Source: Enterovibrio paralichthyis (GTDB lineage Bacteria > Pseudomonadota > Gammaproteobacteria > Enterobacterales > Vibrionaceae). From it: DNA of 64,000 nt. Location: assembly GCF_019209835.1 (NCBI RefSeq), contig NZ_JAHUTS010000016.1:1-64000 (forward strand), in the 5' to 3' direction. Within the stretch, counting starts at the first letter, position 1, and each line of letters begins with the position of its first letter. The notes beneath the pieces were generated by a model that saw nothing but the letters and a program-made list of their open reading frames with translations, was not told where the DNA came from and did not search any database. The translations under genes were made by a program, and so were the position numbers. Shown here piece after piece: positions 50,070 through 59,607 of the stretch.

Positions 50070-50801
50070 CTAGATTTTTTTGATGATTTTTAAATTTCTA
50101 AAATAGACATGATTGTTTGTGGTAATATCCGGATGTCGATACAGTCCAATCTTTAGATAATGCTGATAGTCGTTGTGCATATTTGGTCCTTTAAAAGTGA
50201 AATTAGAGTTATTTACTTTTAAGTTAAGAACCCCACTGTTACTATTAGACCAACGAAAATGGTATACGATACTGTTCCATGTGCCGATATTAATTGGTAT
50301 AGCTCTGGCTTGGTCACCATAAACAATTGTAATAATGGTTTCACCATTTACTACTTTGTCATATAGAGCAACGAGTGGGCTTCGACCCGGAAAATTCGCC
50401 CATGTTTCTCCCTTGTTGGGATTAGGTTGGTCATGCCATTGGCTTATTAGGGACCATCGGCCATGTATATCACTTTGATACTCATTTGGAATAAATAGTT
50501 CATAACTATAAATGACTTCATCTTCTAGTTTGAAGGGAAAGTCGATTGCTAATTCAGAACGACGGCCATTGTTTACCTTTTTCTGAGTCCCCGTGATGGA
50601 AAATTTTAGCTTTCCATTTTCCGCAATAATTGTTTTCCCATAATAAGACTCGACTTCAAAGTGTTCAACGAGATCAACTGCACTAAGAGATTTCGCTATA
50701 CTGTCCAATTGTTCTGATTTTTGAATAGATAAAGCCTGAGGAGATAAAGATAGAAGAATAAGTGAAGAAATTATTTTAGGAGCACTATGACATCTTTTCA
50801 T
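50070..50801 (-). CDS. Exported polysaccharide-lyase-like protein
   Basis: A 243-residue exported protein with signal peptide MKRCHSAPKIISSLILLSLSPQALS and a concanavalin-like beta-sandwich pattern: RRSELAIDFPFKLEDEVIYSYELFIPNEY, WSLISQWHDQPNP, and the C-terminal HYLKIGLYRHPD. This resembles PF14099-type heparin-lyase-like polysaccharide lyases (with RRSEL and QWH conserved), but catalytic activity cannot be confirmed. It may trim or release the polymer. ATG 50801 begins the signal peptide and lies inside the preceding glycosyltransferase gene (17-base overlap). Confidence 0.75.
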   Translation of the reverse strand: MKRCHSAPKIISSLILLSLSPQALSIQKSEQLDSIAKSLSAVDLVEHFEVESYYGKTIIAENGKLKFSITGTQKKVNNGRRSELAIDFPFKLEDEVIYSYELFIPNEYQSDIHGRWSLISQWHDQPNPNKGETWANFPGRSPLVALYDKVVNGETIITIVYGDQARAIPINIGTWNSIVYHFRWSNSNSGVLNLKVNNSNFTFKGPNMHNDYQHYLKIGLYRHPDITTNNHVYFRNLKIIKKI

Positions 50802-51816
50802 AAATACTTTGCCATTTAGGCAGTATAACCTCCGAAGTAAAGTTCTCGACATATTTCTGATGTCCATTATCTACAATTGCATTAAGTTCTGGTGGTGAGG
50901 AAAGCACATAATTTAATTTATCTGCTATTTGATCAATAGAGCCTGGTTCCACCAAATACCCTGTTTCGCCGTCTACTATAACTTCTGATATAGCACCTAC
51001 TGGAGTACTGATGACCGGTATTTTGCAGCCCAATGATTCGATCAACGTCATTGGTAACCCTTCATTGTATGATGGAAGAATCATTACACTGCACTTACTT
51101 AAAAGATCCTTTTTGGTGTTTGCATCTACCCAGCCATGGAAGGTCACACTTTCTGTTAAGTTGAGCTTTCCGACGAGCTGCCTAACTTTCTCATCCTCTC
51201 CGGCGCCACATAGATGTAGATGGAAATCTCGATTGAGTAATGTGCAGGCATTCAATAGGTCATAAATACCTTTTCTGGTAATAAATGCAGCTAAGAATAG
51301 GATATGTCCTTCTAGTCGAGTAGTGGCGACACTATTGATGTTTACATAATTATTAATTGAAGTGACATTGCGACCTGAAATCCCTTCTATATAAAGTTTC
51401 CAACTATCTGAGAGTACAACGAACTCATCAACATTTCTAATTAGCCATAGTATGGAATTTTTCGTCAGGCTGGATCTAGAGGAGTAATACTGCTTAAACT
51501 CAGAACCATGCAGATGGACTAGGGTACGAACATTAAACAATTTAGCAATTAATACAAACGTAAGTTTTCGCCAAAAACTCCCTTTATAAGACATATGACA
51601 ATGTAAGATTTTAACTCTTACTCTTAAAAAGACTTTAAAAAGAGAAAGTATTGCATTTACAAAAAGCCATAGGTCATGAAATTTCGACTTTCCAAGATGG
51701 CTAACGACTCGAATATGTGAGTATGAATCGAAAAGACCATCGCTTTCATACCCCTTTACCACAGAATCTATTCCACCATTGGCTCCTGTGCCAATAGTAA
51801 CTATATGCTCTTTCAA
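50785..51816 (-). CDS. GT4-family glycosyltransferase
   Basis: A 343-residue GT-B transferase. The N-domain has IGTGANGGIDSVVKGY and LVHLHGSEFKQYY; the C-domain has the donor-site pattern YNEGLPMTLIESLGCKIPVISTPVGAISEVI. The donor sugar is unknown. Translation probably starts at TTG 51816, because AAGGAGG lies about five bases upstream and the TTG overlaps the stop codon of the acetyltransferase as TTGA. A GTG five codons earlier sits on the ribosome site and is unlikely. Confidence 0.85.
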   Translation of the reverse strand: MKEHIVTIGTGANGGIDSVVKGYESDGLFDSYSHIRVVSHLGKSKFHDLWLFVNAILSLFKVFLRVRVKILHCHMSYKGSFWRKLTFVLIAKLFNVRTLVHLHGSEFKQYYSSRSSLTKNSILWLIRNVDEFVVLSDSWKLYIEGISGRNVTSINNYVNINSVATTRLEGHILFLAAFITRKGIYDLLNACTLLNRDFHLHLCGAGEDEKVRQLVGKLNLTESVTFHGWVDANTKKDLLSKCSVMILPSYNEGLPMTLIESLGCKIPVISTPVGAISEVIVDGETGYLVEPGSIDQIADKLNYVLSSPPELNAIVDNGHQKYVENFTSEVILPKWQSIYEKMS

Positions 51817-52373
51817 TTGTCCTCCTTCCACACATTAACCAAAGCACTTGAAGAGCCATTATATGAAACGATGCGGGCAGGATTTCCTACAACAACTGCA
51901 TTGTCGGGTACATCTTTAGTCACAGTTGCATTTGCTCCAATTATAGCATTATTACCTATAACTACACCCCCGAGGATGCAGGCGCCACTTCCAATATATA
52001 CGTTGTCTTTTATTTCTGGAAATTTGCCATTTTTACCTGCTATTGTTACTCCATGAACAATAGTTACGTTATTACCAATTTTTACTGAAGACCCAAAGGA
52101 GGTGCAAAAAACATGGTATATGGAAAATCCAAGACCTATATCTGCCCTGTAGTTAATATCAGAAACATAGACTCTTTTGTAATAAGAATATATAATTTTT
52201 GGTATGTATCGAATCAAAGGAAATGAATCGAAATGCTTTGCCGCCCTCATCCAAAAAACAAACTTGAACCCTTTTCTGAATAAGATATCTTTAAGGAATA
52301 GTAATAAGCTTACCTTTCCATTTTGTCGATAAAGGTCAGATTTTACCAAGTATAGGAAACTATATTTTTTCAT
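51813..52373 (-). CDS. Serine-acetyltransferase-like hexapeptide acyltransferase
   Basis: A 186-residue left-handed beta-helix transferase with repeats such as GNNVTIVHGVTIAGKNGKFPEIKDNVYIGSGACILGGVVIGNNAIIGANATVTKDVPDNAVVVGNPARI. This resembles the CysE-like acetyltransferases of colanic-acid and exopolysaccharide loci, so it probably O-acetylates a sugar of the repeat unit. The tail VNVWKEDN lies over the ribosome site of the next gene. It overlaps the GT4 gene upstream by 14 bases. Confidence 0.88.
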   Translation of the reverse strand: MKKYSFLYLVKSDLYRQNGKVSLLLFLKDILFRKGFKFVFWMRAAKHFDSFPLIRYIPKIIYSYYKRVYVSDINYRADIGLGFSIYHVFCTSFGSSVKIGNNVTIVHGVTIAGKNGKFPEIKDNVYIGSGACILGGVVIGNNAIIGANATVTKDVPDNAVVVGNPARIVSYNGSSSALVNVWKEDN

Positions 52374-53466
52374 CTAAAGTTCTTGTAATTGCAGTGAAAT
52401 ATTGAGACGCAATGTTTTCTTCAGAAAAATCAGTGGATCTAGATATCAATTCAGACTGATTAACTAAAGGACTTTCTGCTTCTTCGAGGATAGCCTTTGC
52501 CAACGAGTAACTATCTGAAACCGGCGCTAGACGTCCATATCGGCCACCATCAAGAATTTCAGATGGTCCGTAATTACAGTTGGTCGCTACGACAGGTAGT
52601 CCGAAAGACATCGCTTCAACAATAACATTTCCAAATCCTTCCCAAGCAGAGCTGAGAATGAATATATCTGCCGATTTATAGTATTTAGCTACGTTATCGG
52701 TGTAACCTACGAAGTGGACATAGTCATCTATACCTAAACCATTGATTAACGATTTCAGCTTTTCATATTCCTTTTCGCAGAATATACCTCCAACAATGGT
52801 TAAGCTTACTTCTCTTTCCTTTAAAATTAGTGGAATAGCCTTAATCAATGTTGAGTAGTCTTTTGGCCTACTTATTCTACCAACGGAAAGTAATTGTAGA
52901 ATATGACGTTCCATTTTCCTCTCTGCTATATGTTCATAAGGTTTATATCGCACCGGGTTATAGATTGTTTCAATAGGTGTATTCGAACCTAACAAGGATT
53001 GAACTTGATTTTTTAAACCGTTTGATACACATACTACTCTTGAAGCTAACCGATAGATATAAGAGACATAAAGCCTCAATAGAAATCTTTTAACGATTGA
53101 TTTGTTCCGCCAATGTTCCCTTAAAGATGCATGTTCACTAACAATAACCTTACAGTGTGACTTTGACAGGGCCTTCGAAATTAGACATGCGGCATTGGTG
53201 TCAGTATAAGCTGAGATCATGATTTCAGGTTTTTCAAGATTAAGGAGATTTATCAATGGAAAGATAGAGGACATTGTTCGACTAGCTTCCAAACTGATAA
53301 CACGAAAACCAAGTTCTTCAGCTGTTTTTACATTTTCTCCATTTCTACTATCGACGATAAAGGAGATTTCTACATCTTCAATTTTTCCCAGTTCTTTTGC
53401 TATAGATAAGAAAACTTGCTCTGCTCCACCAAATCCCAACTTAGAGATCCTAAAAAACACTTTCAC
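52360..53466 (-). CDS. GT4-family glycosyltransferase
   Basis: A 368-residue GT-B transferase: ISKLGFGGAEQVFLSIAKEL at the N-terminus, CVSNGLKNQVQSLLG, LLSVGRISRPKDYSTLIKAIPLI in the linker, and the C-domain motif SSAWEGFGNVIVEAMSFGLPVVATNCNYGPSEILDGGRYG. Pattern similar to GT4 enzymes transferring GalNAc or related sugars, but the substrate cannot be assigned. Overlaps the GT2 gene by four bases. Confidence 0.88.
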   Translation of the reverse strand: MKVFFRISKLGFGGAEQVFLSIAKELGKIEDVEISFIVDSRNGENVKTAEELGFRVISLEASRTMSSIFPLINLLNLEKPEIMISAYTDTNAACLISKALSKSHCKVIVSEHASLREHWRNKSIVKRFLLRLYVSYIYRLASRVVCVSNGLKNQVQSLLGSNTPIETIYNPVRYKPYEHIAERKMERHILQLLSVGRISRPKDYSTLIKAIPLILKEREVSLTIVGGIFCEKEYEKLKSLINGLGIDDYVHFVGYTDNVAKYYKSADIFILSSAWEGFGNVIVEAMSFGLPVVATNCNYGPSEILDGGRYGRLAPVSDSYSLAKAILEEAESPLVNQSELISRSTDFSEENIASQYFTAITRTLDEKI

Positions 53467-54386
53467 TTCTTTAAAATCCTCTTCAGTAAACGATGTGAAT
53501 TTGGGAATCCTAAAATCAACTTTTTCCTCGAATTCAAATTTCCATCAAAGGCATACTTTAGAAATAGTTTGAGAAATTCAATTCTCACTAGAAGCGGTAA
53601 TTTTGCTCCGTTGTAGCACTTGTATAGTAAATAAGATAGATTTATTTTAATGTAGTCTATATGTATAGCGTCTATTTTTGGTAATGAATAGTAAAACGTC
53701 AGTAGGTTTGAGTGATAATCGGGTTTTATGTTCCGTGTTGCTCCTGCATCATTTATTCGATATCCATATAGAGTGCGGTCAATATGATATACATACTTAA
53801 CATTCTCATATATTTTTGTAAGTACCATCATGTCTTCACAGAAACGAACGCCGACGGGGAATGAATAATTATCAAATAAAGTCTTCCGGAATGCGCGGAT
53901 ACACGGATACCAGATGGATTTTTCATATACTACGTTTTTAATTGATTTAAACTCAATCAATCCAAAATTCTCGTGGACAAATTGTTCATCACATGAGTTA
54001 ATCTTGTCTGAGTCTATAAATGTTTTAAAGCCAAACTCAATTACGTCCATATCGTAGGACTCAATTACATCAATTATAGAGTTTGTGTAATTGTCTAGAA
54101 GAATGTCATCAGCATCTAGGAATGTTACATACTTTCCTCTTGCCATACCTATTGCTTTATTTCTTGCTGCGCTTACGCCAGCATTTGATTGATGACATAA
54201 TACCAGAACGCCTTTCGCTATATGTTCCTTGAAGTTTTCGCTAACTACTTTATATGTATCGTCAGTTGAACCATCATCTATAACAATCAGTTCTATCTGG
54301 TCATGATACTGAGTAAAGAAAGATTTAAGTGCTTCCACTATAAAAACGTCACCATTATATACAGGCATAACTATCGATAGATACAC
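53463..54386 (-). CDS. GT2-family glycosyltransferase
   Basis: A 307-residue GT-A transferase. The N-terminus has LSIVMPVYNGDVFIVEALKSFFTQYHDQIELIVIDDGSTDDTYKV and the metal-binding DXD as TFLDADDILL (residues about 90-100); GVRFCEDMMVLTKIYENV is the second acidic motif. It is likely an inverting enzyme acting at the inner membrane. The ATG shares one base with the stop of the flippase gene. Confidence 0.9.
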   Translation of the reverse strand: MYLSIVMPVYNGDVFIVEALKSFFTQYHDQIELIVIDDGSTDDTYKVVSENFKEHIAKGVLVLCHQSNAGVSAARNKAIGMARGKYVTFLDADDILLDNYTNSIIDVIESYDMDVIEFGFKTFIDSDKINSCDEQFVHENFGLIEFKSIKNVVYEKSIWYPCIRAFRKTLFDNYSFPVGVRFCEDMMVLTKIYENVKYVYHIDRTLYGYRINDAGATRNIKPDYHSNLLTFYYSLPKIDAIHIDYIKINLSYLLYKCYNGAKLPLLVRIEFLKLFLKYAFDGNLNSRKKLILGFPNSHRLLKRILKK

Positions 54387-55711
54387 TACTTTGCCTCCAG
54401 AGTATTCATGATATTTTTCATTGCTTTAGGTGGGTTAAAAATCGTAGTGGCATAAGATAAAATGGCTTGTTTGAATATGTGGCGCGTTTGCTTGAATAGT
54501 GAGTAGAATATTAGATCGGCAAGAATGTATGAACATAGAGAAACAACTGCCGCTCCAATGATTCCGTATTTTTCAATAAATATAAAGTTCATAGATAAAC
54601 TAAATATAGCAATTGTTAAAGATTTTATGAATTCATATTTCGCAAGATTTTGTAGCACAAGAAGTCTAGAAAATAAAGCTGCAGGAAAAATGAACACTAA
54701 ATTCCAGCAAATAATCTTGAGAATGTTCTCTGCGCCAATGAACTTCTCTCCATAAAGGGTGCTTATGATTTGCTCTGAGAGCAAGTATACAGTCAAAGCT
54801 ATCCCAAACCCTAGTATGAAAAGAATTTTTATTAGGCCATCTAAAAATAACTCATAGTCTTTGCTTTTTCCGAAATATTTATCAGATAGCGCTAAGTAAA
54901 AAGTCATTGTAACGATATGACCAATAAATACTAGCTGAGACACAAGTCTAGTTGCTGAGCTGTATATTCCTGTATTTTTCTCATCTAGAATTGACGAAAT
55001 AAGTAGTATGTCGCCTTGCATAAATATCGGAAACAACATCGAGGAGCCTATGAGTGGAAGTGCTTCTTTGAGTAGTGACTTTGATCTTCTGTGATCATAT
55101 TTAAGGCTTTTGATATCTATATTTCTACAACAAAAAAACTGTAATAGGAGTACCAAAAATTGAGCGAAAGCTTGTATTGGGATAAAGATTATCACTAGGT
55201 GGTAATCAAAATTTAGAACTAAAGCTGCTGTAAGATAGCTTAGTGAAATTACTCTTGAAATTATGGCGGATATGGCAATTTTTTTTGGTGCGTTTATTGC
55301 TTGGAAAAATAACTTTAGTACAGTTCCCCTAGAAAAGTAAGTTGCTAGTAACACGGATATTGTTATATAGATTAAGCTTATTTCAATAGGCTCTTTGCCA
55401 ATGAACGAAATAGAAAAAATTACAAAAATCACATGAGCAATCCAACCGATGATTTGGATTATCATTGATGTGAAAATTAAATCATAGTCATCATTTTTTT
55501 TTGCTAGTTCTCTAACAATTATATGATCTAAGCCGAGAGTAACTAAGAACATTGTTGTGGCTGACAAAGCTTGTATAAAGCTAAGTTTTCCTAAGTTTTC
55601 GGGACCAAATACTCGAGCTACGACGATTACACTTATTAAACCGAATGCAATCATTGTTGAGTTTTCTACTGCATACCATGCTGCTTTTTTTATGTTTGAC
55701 ATTTTTGACAT
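54386..55711 (-). CDS. wzx: Polysaccharide repeat-unit flippase (Wzx-like)
   Basis: A 441-residue MATE/polysaccharide-flippase-fold membrane protein with about 12-14 hydrophobic segments. Motifs: AAWYAVENSTMIAFGLISVIVVARVFGPENLGKLSFIQA at the N-terminus and SSATRLVSQLVFIGHIVTMTFYLALS in the middle. Wzx moves the lipid-linked repeat unit to the periplasmic face. It sits between Wzy and GT2 with one-base overlaps on both sides (a tight operon). The base composition is very AT-rich. Confidence 0.85.
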   Translation of the reverse strand: MSKMSNIKKAAWYAVENSTMIAFGLISVIVVARVFGPENLGKLSFIQALSATTMFLVTLGLDHIIVRELAKKNDDYDLIFTSMIIQIIGWIAHVIFVIFSISFIGKEPIEISLIYITISVLLATYFSRGTVLKLFFQAINAPKKIAISAIISRVISLSYLTAALVLNFDYHLVIIFIPIQAFAQFLVLLLQFFCCRNIDIKSLKYDHRRSKSLLKEALPLIGSSMLFPIFMQGDILLISSILDEKNTGIYSSATRLVSQLVFIGHIVTMTFYLALSDKYFGKSKDYELFLDGLIKILFILGFGIALTVYLLSEQIISTLYGEKFIGAENILKIICWNLVFIFPAALFSRLLVLQNLAKYEFIKSLTIAIFSLSMNFIFIEKYGIIGAAVVSLCSYILADLIFYSLFKQTRHIFKQAILSYATTIFNPPKAMKNIMNTLEAK

Positions 55712-56901
55712 TAGTAGTTCTCTATTTCTTCAATTGCTAAAAAAGATGTCAAAATCGTCAGAACCCAAAGTATGTTGGTTGAAAGTAAAAATGAGGTTTC
55801 GGTTATGTTATGACATGCAATGAAAAACAAAAAACTAAACAACACAGCAAAATAAGTTGAGTTTTTTATAATGATTAAATTTATCATCGTATTTATGATG
55901 AAGAAAGAGAATATGCATAGACCAATTATTCCTAAAGAAACCGTTATGTCTATATATCCACTGTCCGAAGCAGCGAGTGCTTCAATCCATAGTGGATTGG
56001 TTCTATATAATTCTGTAAAATATATTTCCGAATAATCACTCTTTCCCCAAACGGAGTTGAATCCAAACCCATTAACTATGTTGTCTTCTGAATGGATTAG
56101 CATTGTTAACCACAACTTTCCTCTTCCGGTTAATAACTCTTCATTTAAGTTGTAGTAGAGATAATCCAAAATTTCATATCTATTGATTATTAAAAAAGCC
56201 ATAGCTACCATCGTTAATATTAGAGTGAATATTTTTAGTGATGGAATGGATGCATTATTGATGTCTATTTTTGTGTTTTTTATCGCAAAAGATACTGCAA
56301 CAGACAAAGCAACTAGAAACATTGATGTTTTTGAAATGGATAGAATGAGGAGTGTTGCAGCAATAACTATGAAAAATAAGGTCATGGCTGACTTTTTGTC
56401 CATGTAGTCAAAAACAAAAACTATTACACTCAATGCCATTATTAAACCTAGTTGATTTTTATGTGGATGTATCCCATGCAAACCTGCGGCTGTATATGAT
56501 GCGCTGTTTAATAATGGGATTGATATTATGTTGACTAATACAACAACACATAGACTGACTTTTAATATTGCTATGACTTCTTTTGTTCTATAACTACAAG
56601 AGATCATTGCAATTGTTAATATTAGCATTAGTTGAACTAGAGCTTCCTCTAGGCTTTTATACATCCAGGCAGACCAACTGATGCTAACAAAGCAGTATCC
56701 TATTACAACTAATATAGGCGCATTCTTTACAAGCCTTGATACGACCAATGGGATTTTTTTGATATTATAGGCACATAGTATTACGAACAGAGCGAATAGT
56801 GTTTTTCTATCAAAAAGATTATGTCCTAGAAGTAGCAATGTAAATGATACAAAAAGACTGGCATTCATAAATTGTCTTTTATTTACATAGATATTAGGCA
56901 T
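55711..56901 (-). CDS. wzy: Polysaccharide polymerase (Wzy-like)
   Basis: A 396-residue polytopic membrane protein with about ten hydrophobic segments. HGIHPHKNQLGLIMAL and LLTGRGKLWLTMLIHSEDNIVNGFGFNSVWGKSD are typical of the Wzy_C/O-antigen-ligase-like family. In this context it most likely polymerises the flipped repeat unit. Length and sequence diverge greatly across species, so the assignment rests on topology, motifs and the neighbouring wzx. AT-rich. Confidence 0.75.
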   Translation of the reverse strand: MPNIYVNKRQFMNASLFVSFTLLLLGHNLFDRKTLFALFVILCAYNIKKIPLVVSRLVKNAPILVVIGYCFVSISWSAWMYKSLEEALVQLMLILTIAMISCSYRTKEVIAILKVSLCVVVLVNIISIPLLNSASYTAAGLHGIHPHKNQLGLIMALSVIVFVFDYMDKKSAMTLFFIVIAATLLILSISKTSMFLVALSVAVSFAIKNTKIDINNASIPSLKIFTLILTMVAMAFLIINRYEILDYLYYNLNEELLTGRGKLWLTMLIHSEDNIVNGFGFNSVWGKSDYSEIYFTELYRTNPLWIEALAASDSGYIDITVSLGIIGLCIFSFFIINTMINLIIIKNSTYFAVLFSFLFFIACHNITETSFLLSTNILWVLTILTSFLAIEEIENY

Positions 56902-57003
56902 TCTTTTTAACCAAAGTTAGGCGAGAGAAGTAGGATAGTTATAATTACATACTACGAAGATGGCTTTTTCGATATAACCTCCATGGTTTCAGTGGCAGAT
57001 GAT

Positions 57004-57085
57004 AGAGGTGTATGCATGGAACTAGGATCTGTTACTTAATTCCCAAGCGCACTATGTATATCCTAAACTGTTGACATACACCTCT
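57004..57085. repeat. 11-bp inverted repeat between wecC and wzy
   Basis: AGAGGTGTATG (57004-57014) is the perfect reverse complement of CATACACCTCT (57075-57085), with 60 bases between. It lies in the untranslated gap between the WecC-type gene and the AT-rich block, at the composition boundary. It could form a transcript stem that tunes expression of the block or mark a former insertion. Confidence 0.7.
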
Positions 57086-57092
57086 GGTCTTC

Positions 57093-58331
57093 CTAGAAAA
57101 TTCCTCTCGTATCAATAACGACTTTAGTCGCCAATTGTTTGCTATCCGTCTCTTTAAACTGCTTATGATCTACTAGAACAACAATAATATTGGCGCGCTC
57201 GATTGCCCCTTCTAGCGTCATCTGTTCGACCCCAGCATGCACAAGTCGCTCCGGTATTGACTCGACATTTGGTTCAACGGCAAAAATCTGCCCAATGTTT
57301 TTGCTCGCCAATTCTTCAACGATTTGCAGAGCCGGACTTTCCCGTAGATCGTCAATATCCGCTTTGAACGCTAGGCCCAAACATGCAATGACTGGGCGTT
57401 TAAATTCATCTGCCGCTTTGGCCACTTGCTCGATAACGTAGTGAGGTTTTGAATCGTTGGTTAAGCGAGCTTGTCGAATGATTTTTGCTTCTTCTGGGCA
57501 ACTATCGACAATGAACCATGGATCCACTGCAATGCAGTGACCGCCGACGCCTGGCCCAGGGTTAAGTATATTGACGCGAGGGTGACGGTTGGCTAATCGA
57601 ATCAGTTCCCAAACATTGATTTTCAATTTGTCACTGATCATAGAAAGCTCATTGGCAAACGCAATATTCACATCTCGGAAAGAGTTCTCAGTCAGCTTTG
57701 CCATTTCTGCTGTTCGTGCGTTGGTGATAATGCATTCTCCACGCACAAACGTTTTGTATAGTTCTACGGCTTTTTCGCTACACGCTTTTGATAAGCCACC
57801 GATGACTCTGTCGTTCGCAACTAGTTCCTGAAGTACGTAACCTGGTAATACGCGCTCCGGGCAGTGCGCAACCTTGATGTCTGCTGCATCACCTGAGTCT
57901 TGAGGGAAGGTTAGATCAGGTCTTGCAGCTTTTAGCCATGCTGCTAATTTTTCTGTCGCGCCAACTGGTGACGTTGATTCGAGGATCACCAGATTTCCCT
58001 TCTCTAAAACAGGCGCAATGGCGTTAGCGGCCGCTTCAATATAAGAAAGGTCGGGCGAGTGACCCTCTTTGAAGGGGGTAGGGACAGCAATCATAAAAGC
58101 TTCAGCTGGTTCAGGCTGCGTGGTTGCGCGAAGGTTTCCTGTGCTGACTACACCGCGGACAACAATATCCAAGTCTGGCTCTACAATATGAATATTACCT
58201 TGATTGATGGTATCAACGGCCTTTGGATTCACATCGACACCTACTACCTCGATGCCGCGGGATGCTACTACCGCGGCAGTCGGTAAACCAATGTAGCCCA
58301 AGCCAATGACGGAAACCTTTTTAAAGGACAT
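57093..58331 (-). CDS. wecC: UDP-N-acetyl-D-mannosamine dehydrogenase (WecC-type)
   Basis: WecC oxidises UDP-ManNAc to UDP-ManNAcA with two NAD+. The 412-residue product has the Rossmann motif IGLGYIGLPTAAVVA, the catalytic Cys in NPGPGVGGHCIAVDPWF, and the C-terminal LGLAFKADIDDLRESPALQIVEEL, all typical of the UDP-sugar 6-dehydrogenase family. The adjacent wecB supplies its substrate. GAGGAG lies six bases before the ATG. GC content is higher than that of the genes just downstream. Confidence 0.93.
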   Translation of the reverse strand: MSFKKVSVIGLGYIGLPTAAVVASRGIEVVGVDVNPKAVDTINQGNIHIVEPDLDIVVRGVVSTGNLRATTQPEPAEAFMIAVPTPFKEGHSPDLSYIEAAANAIAPVLEKGNLVILESTSPVGATEKLAAWLKAARPDLTFPQDSGDAADIKVAHCPERVLPGYVLQELVANDRVIGGLSKACSEKAVELYKTFVRGECIITNARTAEMAKLTENSFRDVNIAFANELSMISDKLKINVWELIRLANRHPRVNILNPGPGVGGHCIAVDPWFIVDSCPEEAKIIRQARLTNDSKPHYVIEQVAKAADEFKRPVIACLGLAFKADIDDLRESPALQIVEELASKNIGQIFAVEPNVESIPERLVHAGVEQMTLEGAIERANIIVVLVDHKQFKETDSKQLATKVVIDTRGIF

Positions 58332-58461
58332 AACAGCTCCTCAAGGCATACCTTTGATGAGTATGCGCTTTGAAATTTAATAATAAATAAAAAATGAATT
58401 AGATTTAGTTTTCGTGGATAACGACGAAAAATCGTTTAGAGGAAAATTAAAATTGACGACT

Positions 58462-59598
58462 TCAAGAGAATGTTTTCATTATTTTCTCGATAATTCTCTG
58501 ACAAGACTTACCGTCTCCATACGGGTTATGTGCTCGGCTCATTCTTTTGTAGGCGGTTTCGTTGTTAAGCAAGTTTTCTATCGCTTCTATAATTCTGTTC
58601 TTATCTGTTCCTACGAGCTCGACCGTGCGAGCTTCTACCGCCTCGGGGCGTTCTGTGGTATCTCTCATGACCAATACCGGTTTGCCTAACGAAGGCGCTT
58701 CCTCTTGGATACCACCGGAATCGGTAAGAATGATGTGGGCTTTGTTCATCAGATACACAAAAGGCAGGTATTCTTGAGGTTCAATCAGGTGAATGTTGCT
58801 CACACCTTTTAGTATTCGGTTGACTGGCTCTCTCACATTAGGGTTCAGGTGAACAGGATAAATAATTTGGCTATCTGGGTGGCGAATCGCAATCTCTACG
58901 AGCGCTTCACAAATTCGTTCAAATCCCCCGCCAAAACTTTCCCTGCGATGCCCAGTCACAAGAATAAGCTTTTTGTTGTCGTCTATTTGTGGAAAGACAG
59001 CCTTTAAGGTGTCATTGAGGTCTTGGTCATTCTCTAGCTTTTCTTTAACAAGAAACAGCGCATCAATAACGGTATTTCCTGTGACGGAGATACTCTTTGC
59101 GTCGACACCTTCGGCGAGTAAGTTATTTTCTGACGTTTTCGTCGGTGCGAAGTGAAGCGTTGATATTGCCCCGGTCAGTTTACGGTTCCCTTCCTCTGGC
59201 CAAGGTGAGTAAATGTTACCTGTACGAAGTCCCGCTTCGACATGTCCCACGGCAATTTGTTGGAAATAGGCAGCCAGGCTGGCAGAAAGTGTTGTCGCTG
59301 TGTCTCCATGAACAAGAACTATATCGGGTCTGAAATCCTCAAGTACGGGTTTTAGGCCGGAAAGAATATTGCTTGTCACCTCATAAAGCGATTGTCCTGG
59401 TTTCATCACATTCAAGTCAAAATCCGGCTCAATATCAAATAAATCTAGAACCTGATCAAGCATTTCGCGATGTTGCGCGGTGACACATACCTTAGCCTCA
59501 ATGCCCTCAGCGTGACTTAACTTGTGAACCAAAGGCGCCATTTTGATTGCCTCTGGGCGGGTGCCGAAGACAGTAAGAACTTTAATTGCGGTTGTCAT
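58462..59598 (-). CDS. wecB: UDP-N-acetylglucosamine 2-epimerase (WecB-type)
   Basis: WecB converts UDP-GlcNAc to UDP-ManNAc. The 378-residue product begins IKVLTVFGTRPEAIKMAPLVHKL and has GHVEAGLRTGNIYSPWPEEGNR, LVTGHRRESFGGGFERICEAL and LTDSGGIQEEAPSLGKPVLVMRDTTERPEAVEA, which include the UDP-binding and catalytic residues of the non-hydrolysing epimerase. It directly follows wzc and is separated from wecC by about 130 AT-rich bases. Confidence 0.96.
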   Translation of the reverse strand: MTTAIKVLTVFGTRPEAIKMAPLVHKLSHAEGIEAKVCVTAQHREMLDQVLDLFDIEPDFDLNVMKPGQSLYEVTSNILSGLKPVLEDFRPDIVLVHGDTATTLSASLAAYFQQIAVGHVEAGLRTGNIYSPWPEEGNRKLTGAISTLHFAPTKTSENNLLAEGVDAKSISVTGNTVIDALFLVKEKLENDQDLNDTLKAVFPQIDDNKKLILVTGHRRESFGGGFERICEALVEIAIRHPDSQIIYPVHLNPNVREPVNRILKGVSNIHLIEPQEYLPFVYLMNKAHIILTDSGGIQEEAPSLGKPVLVMRDTTERPEAVEARTVELVGTDKNRIIEAIENLLNNETAYKRMSRAHNPYGDGKSCQRIIEKIMKTFS

Positions 59599-59607
59599 AT
59601 GCTTTCC

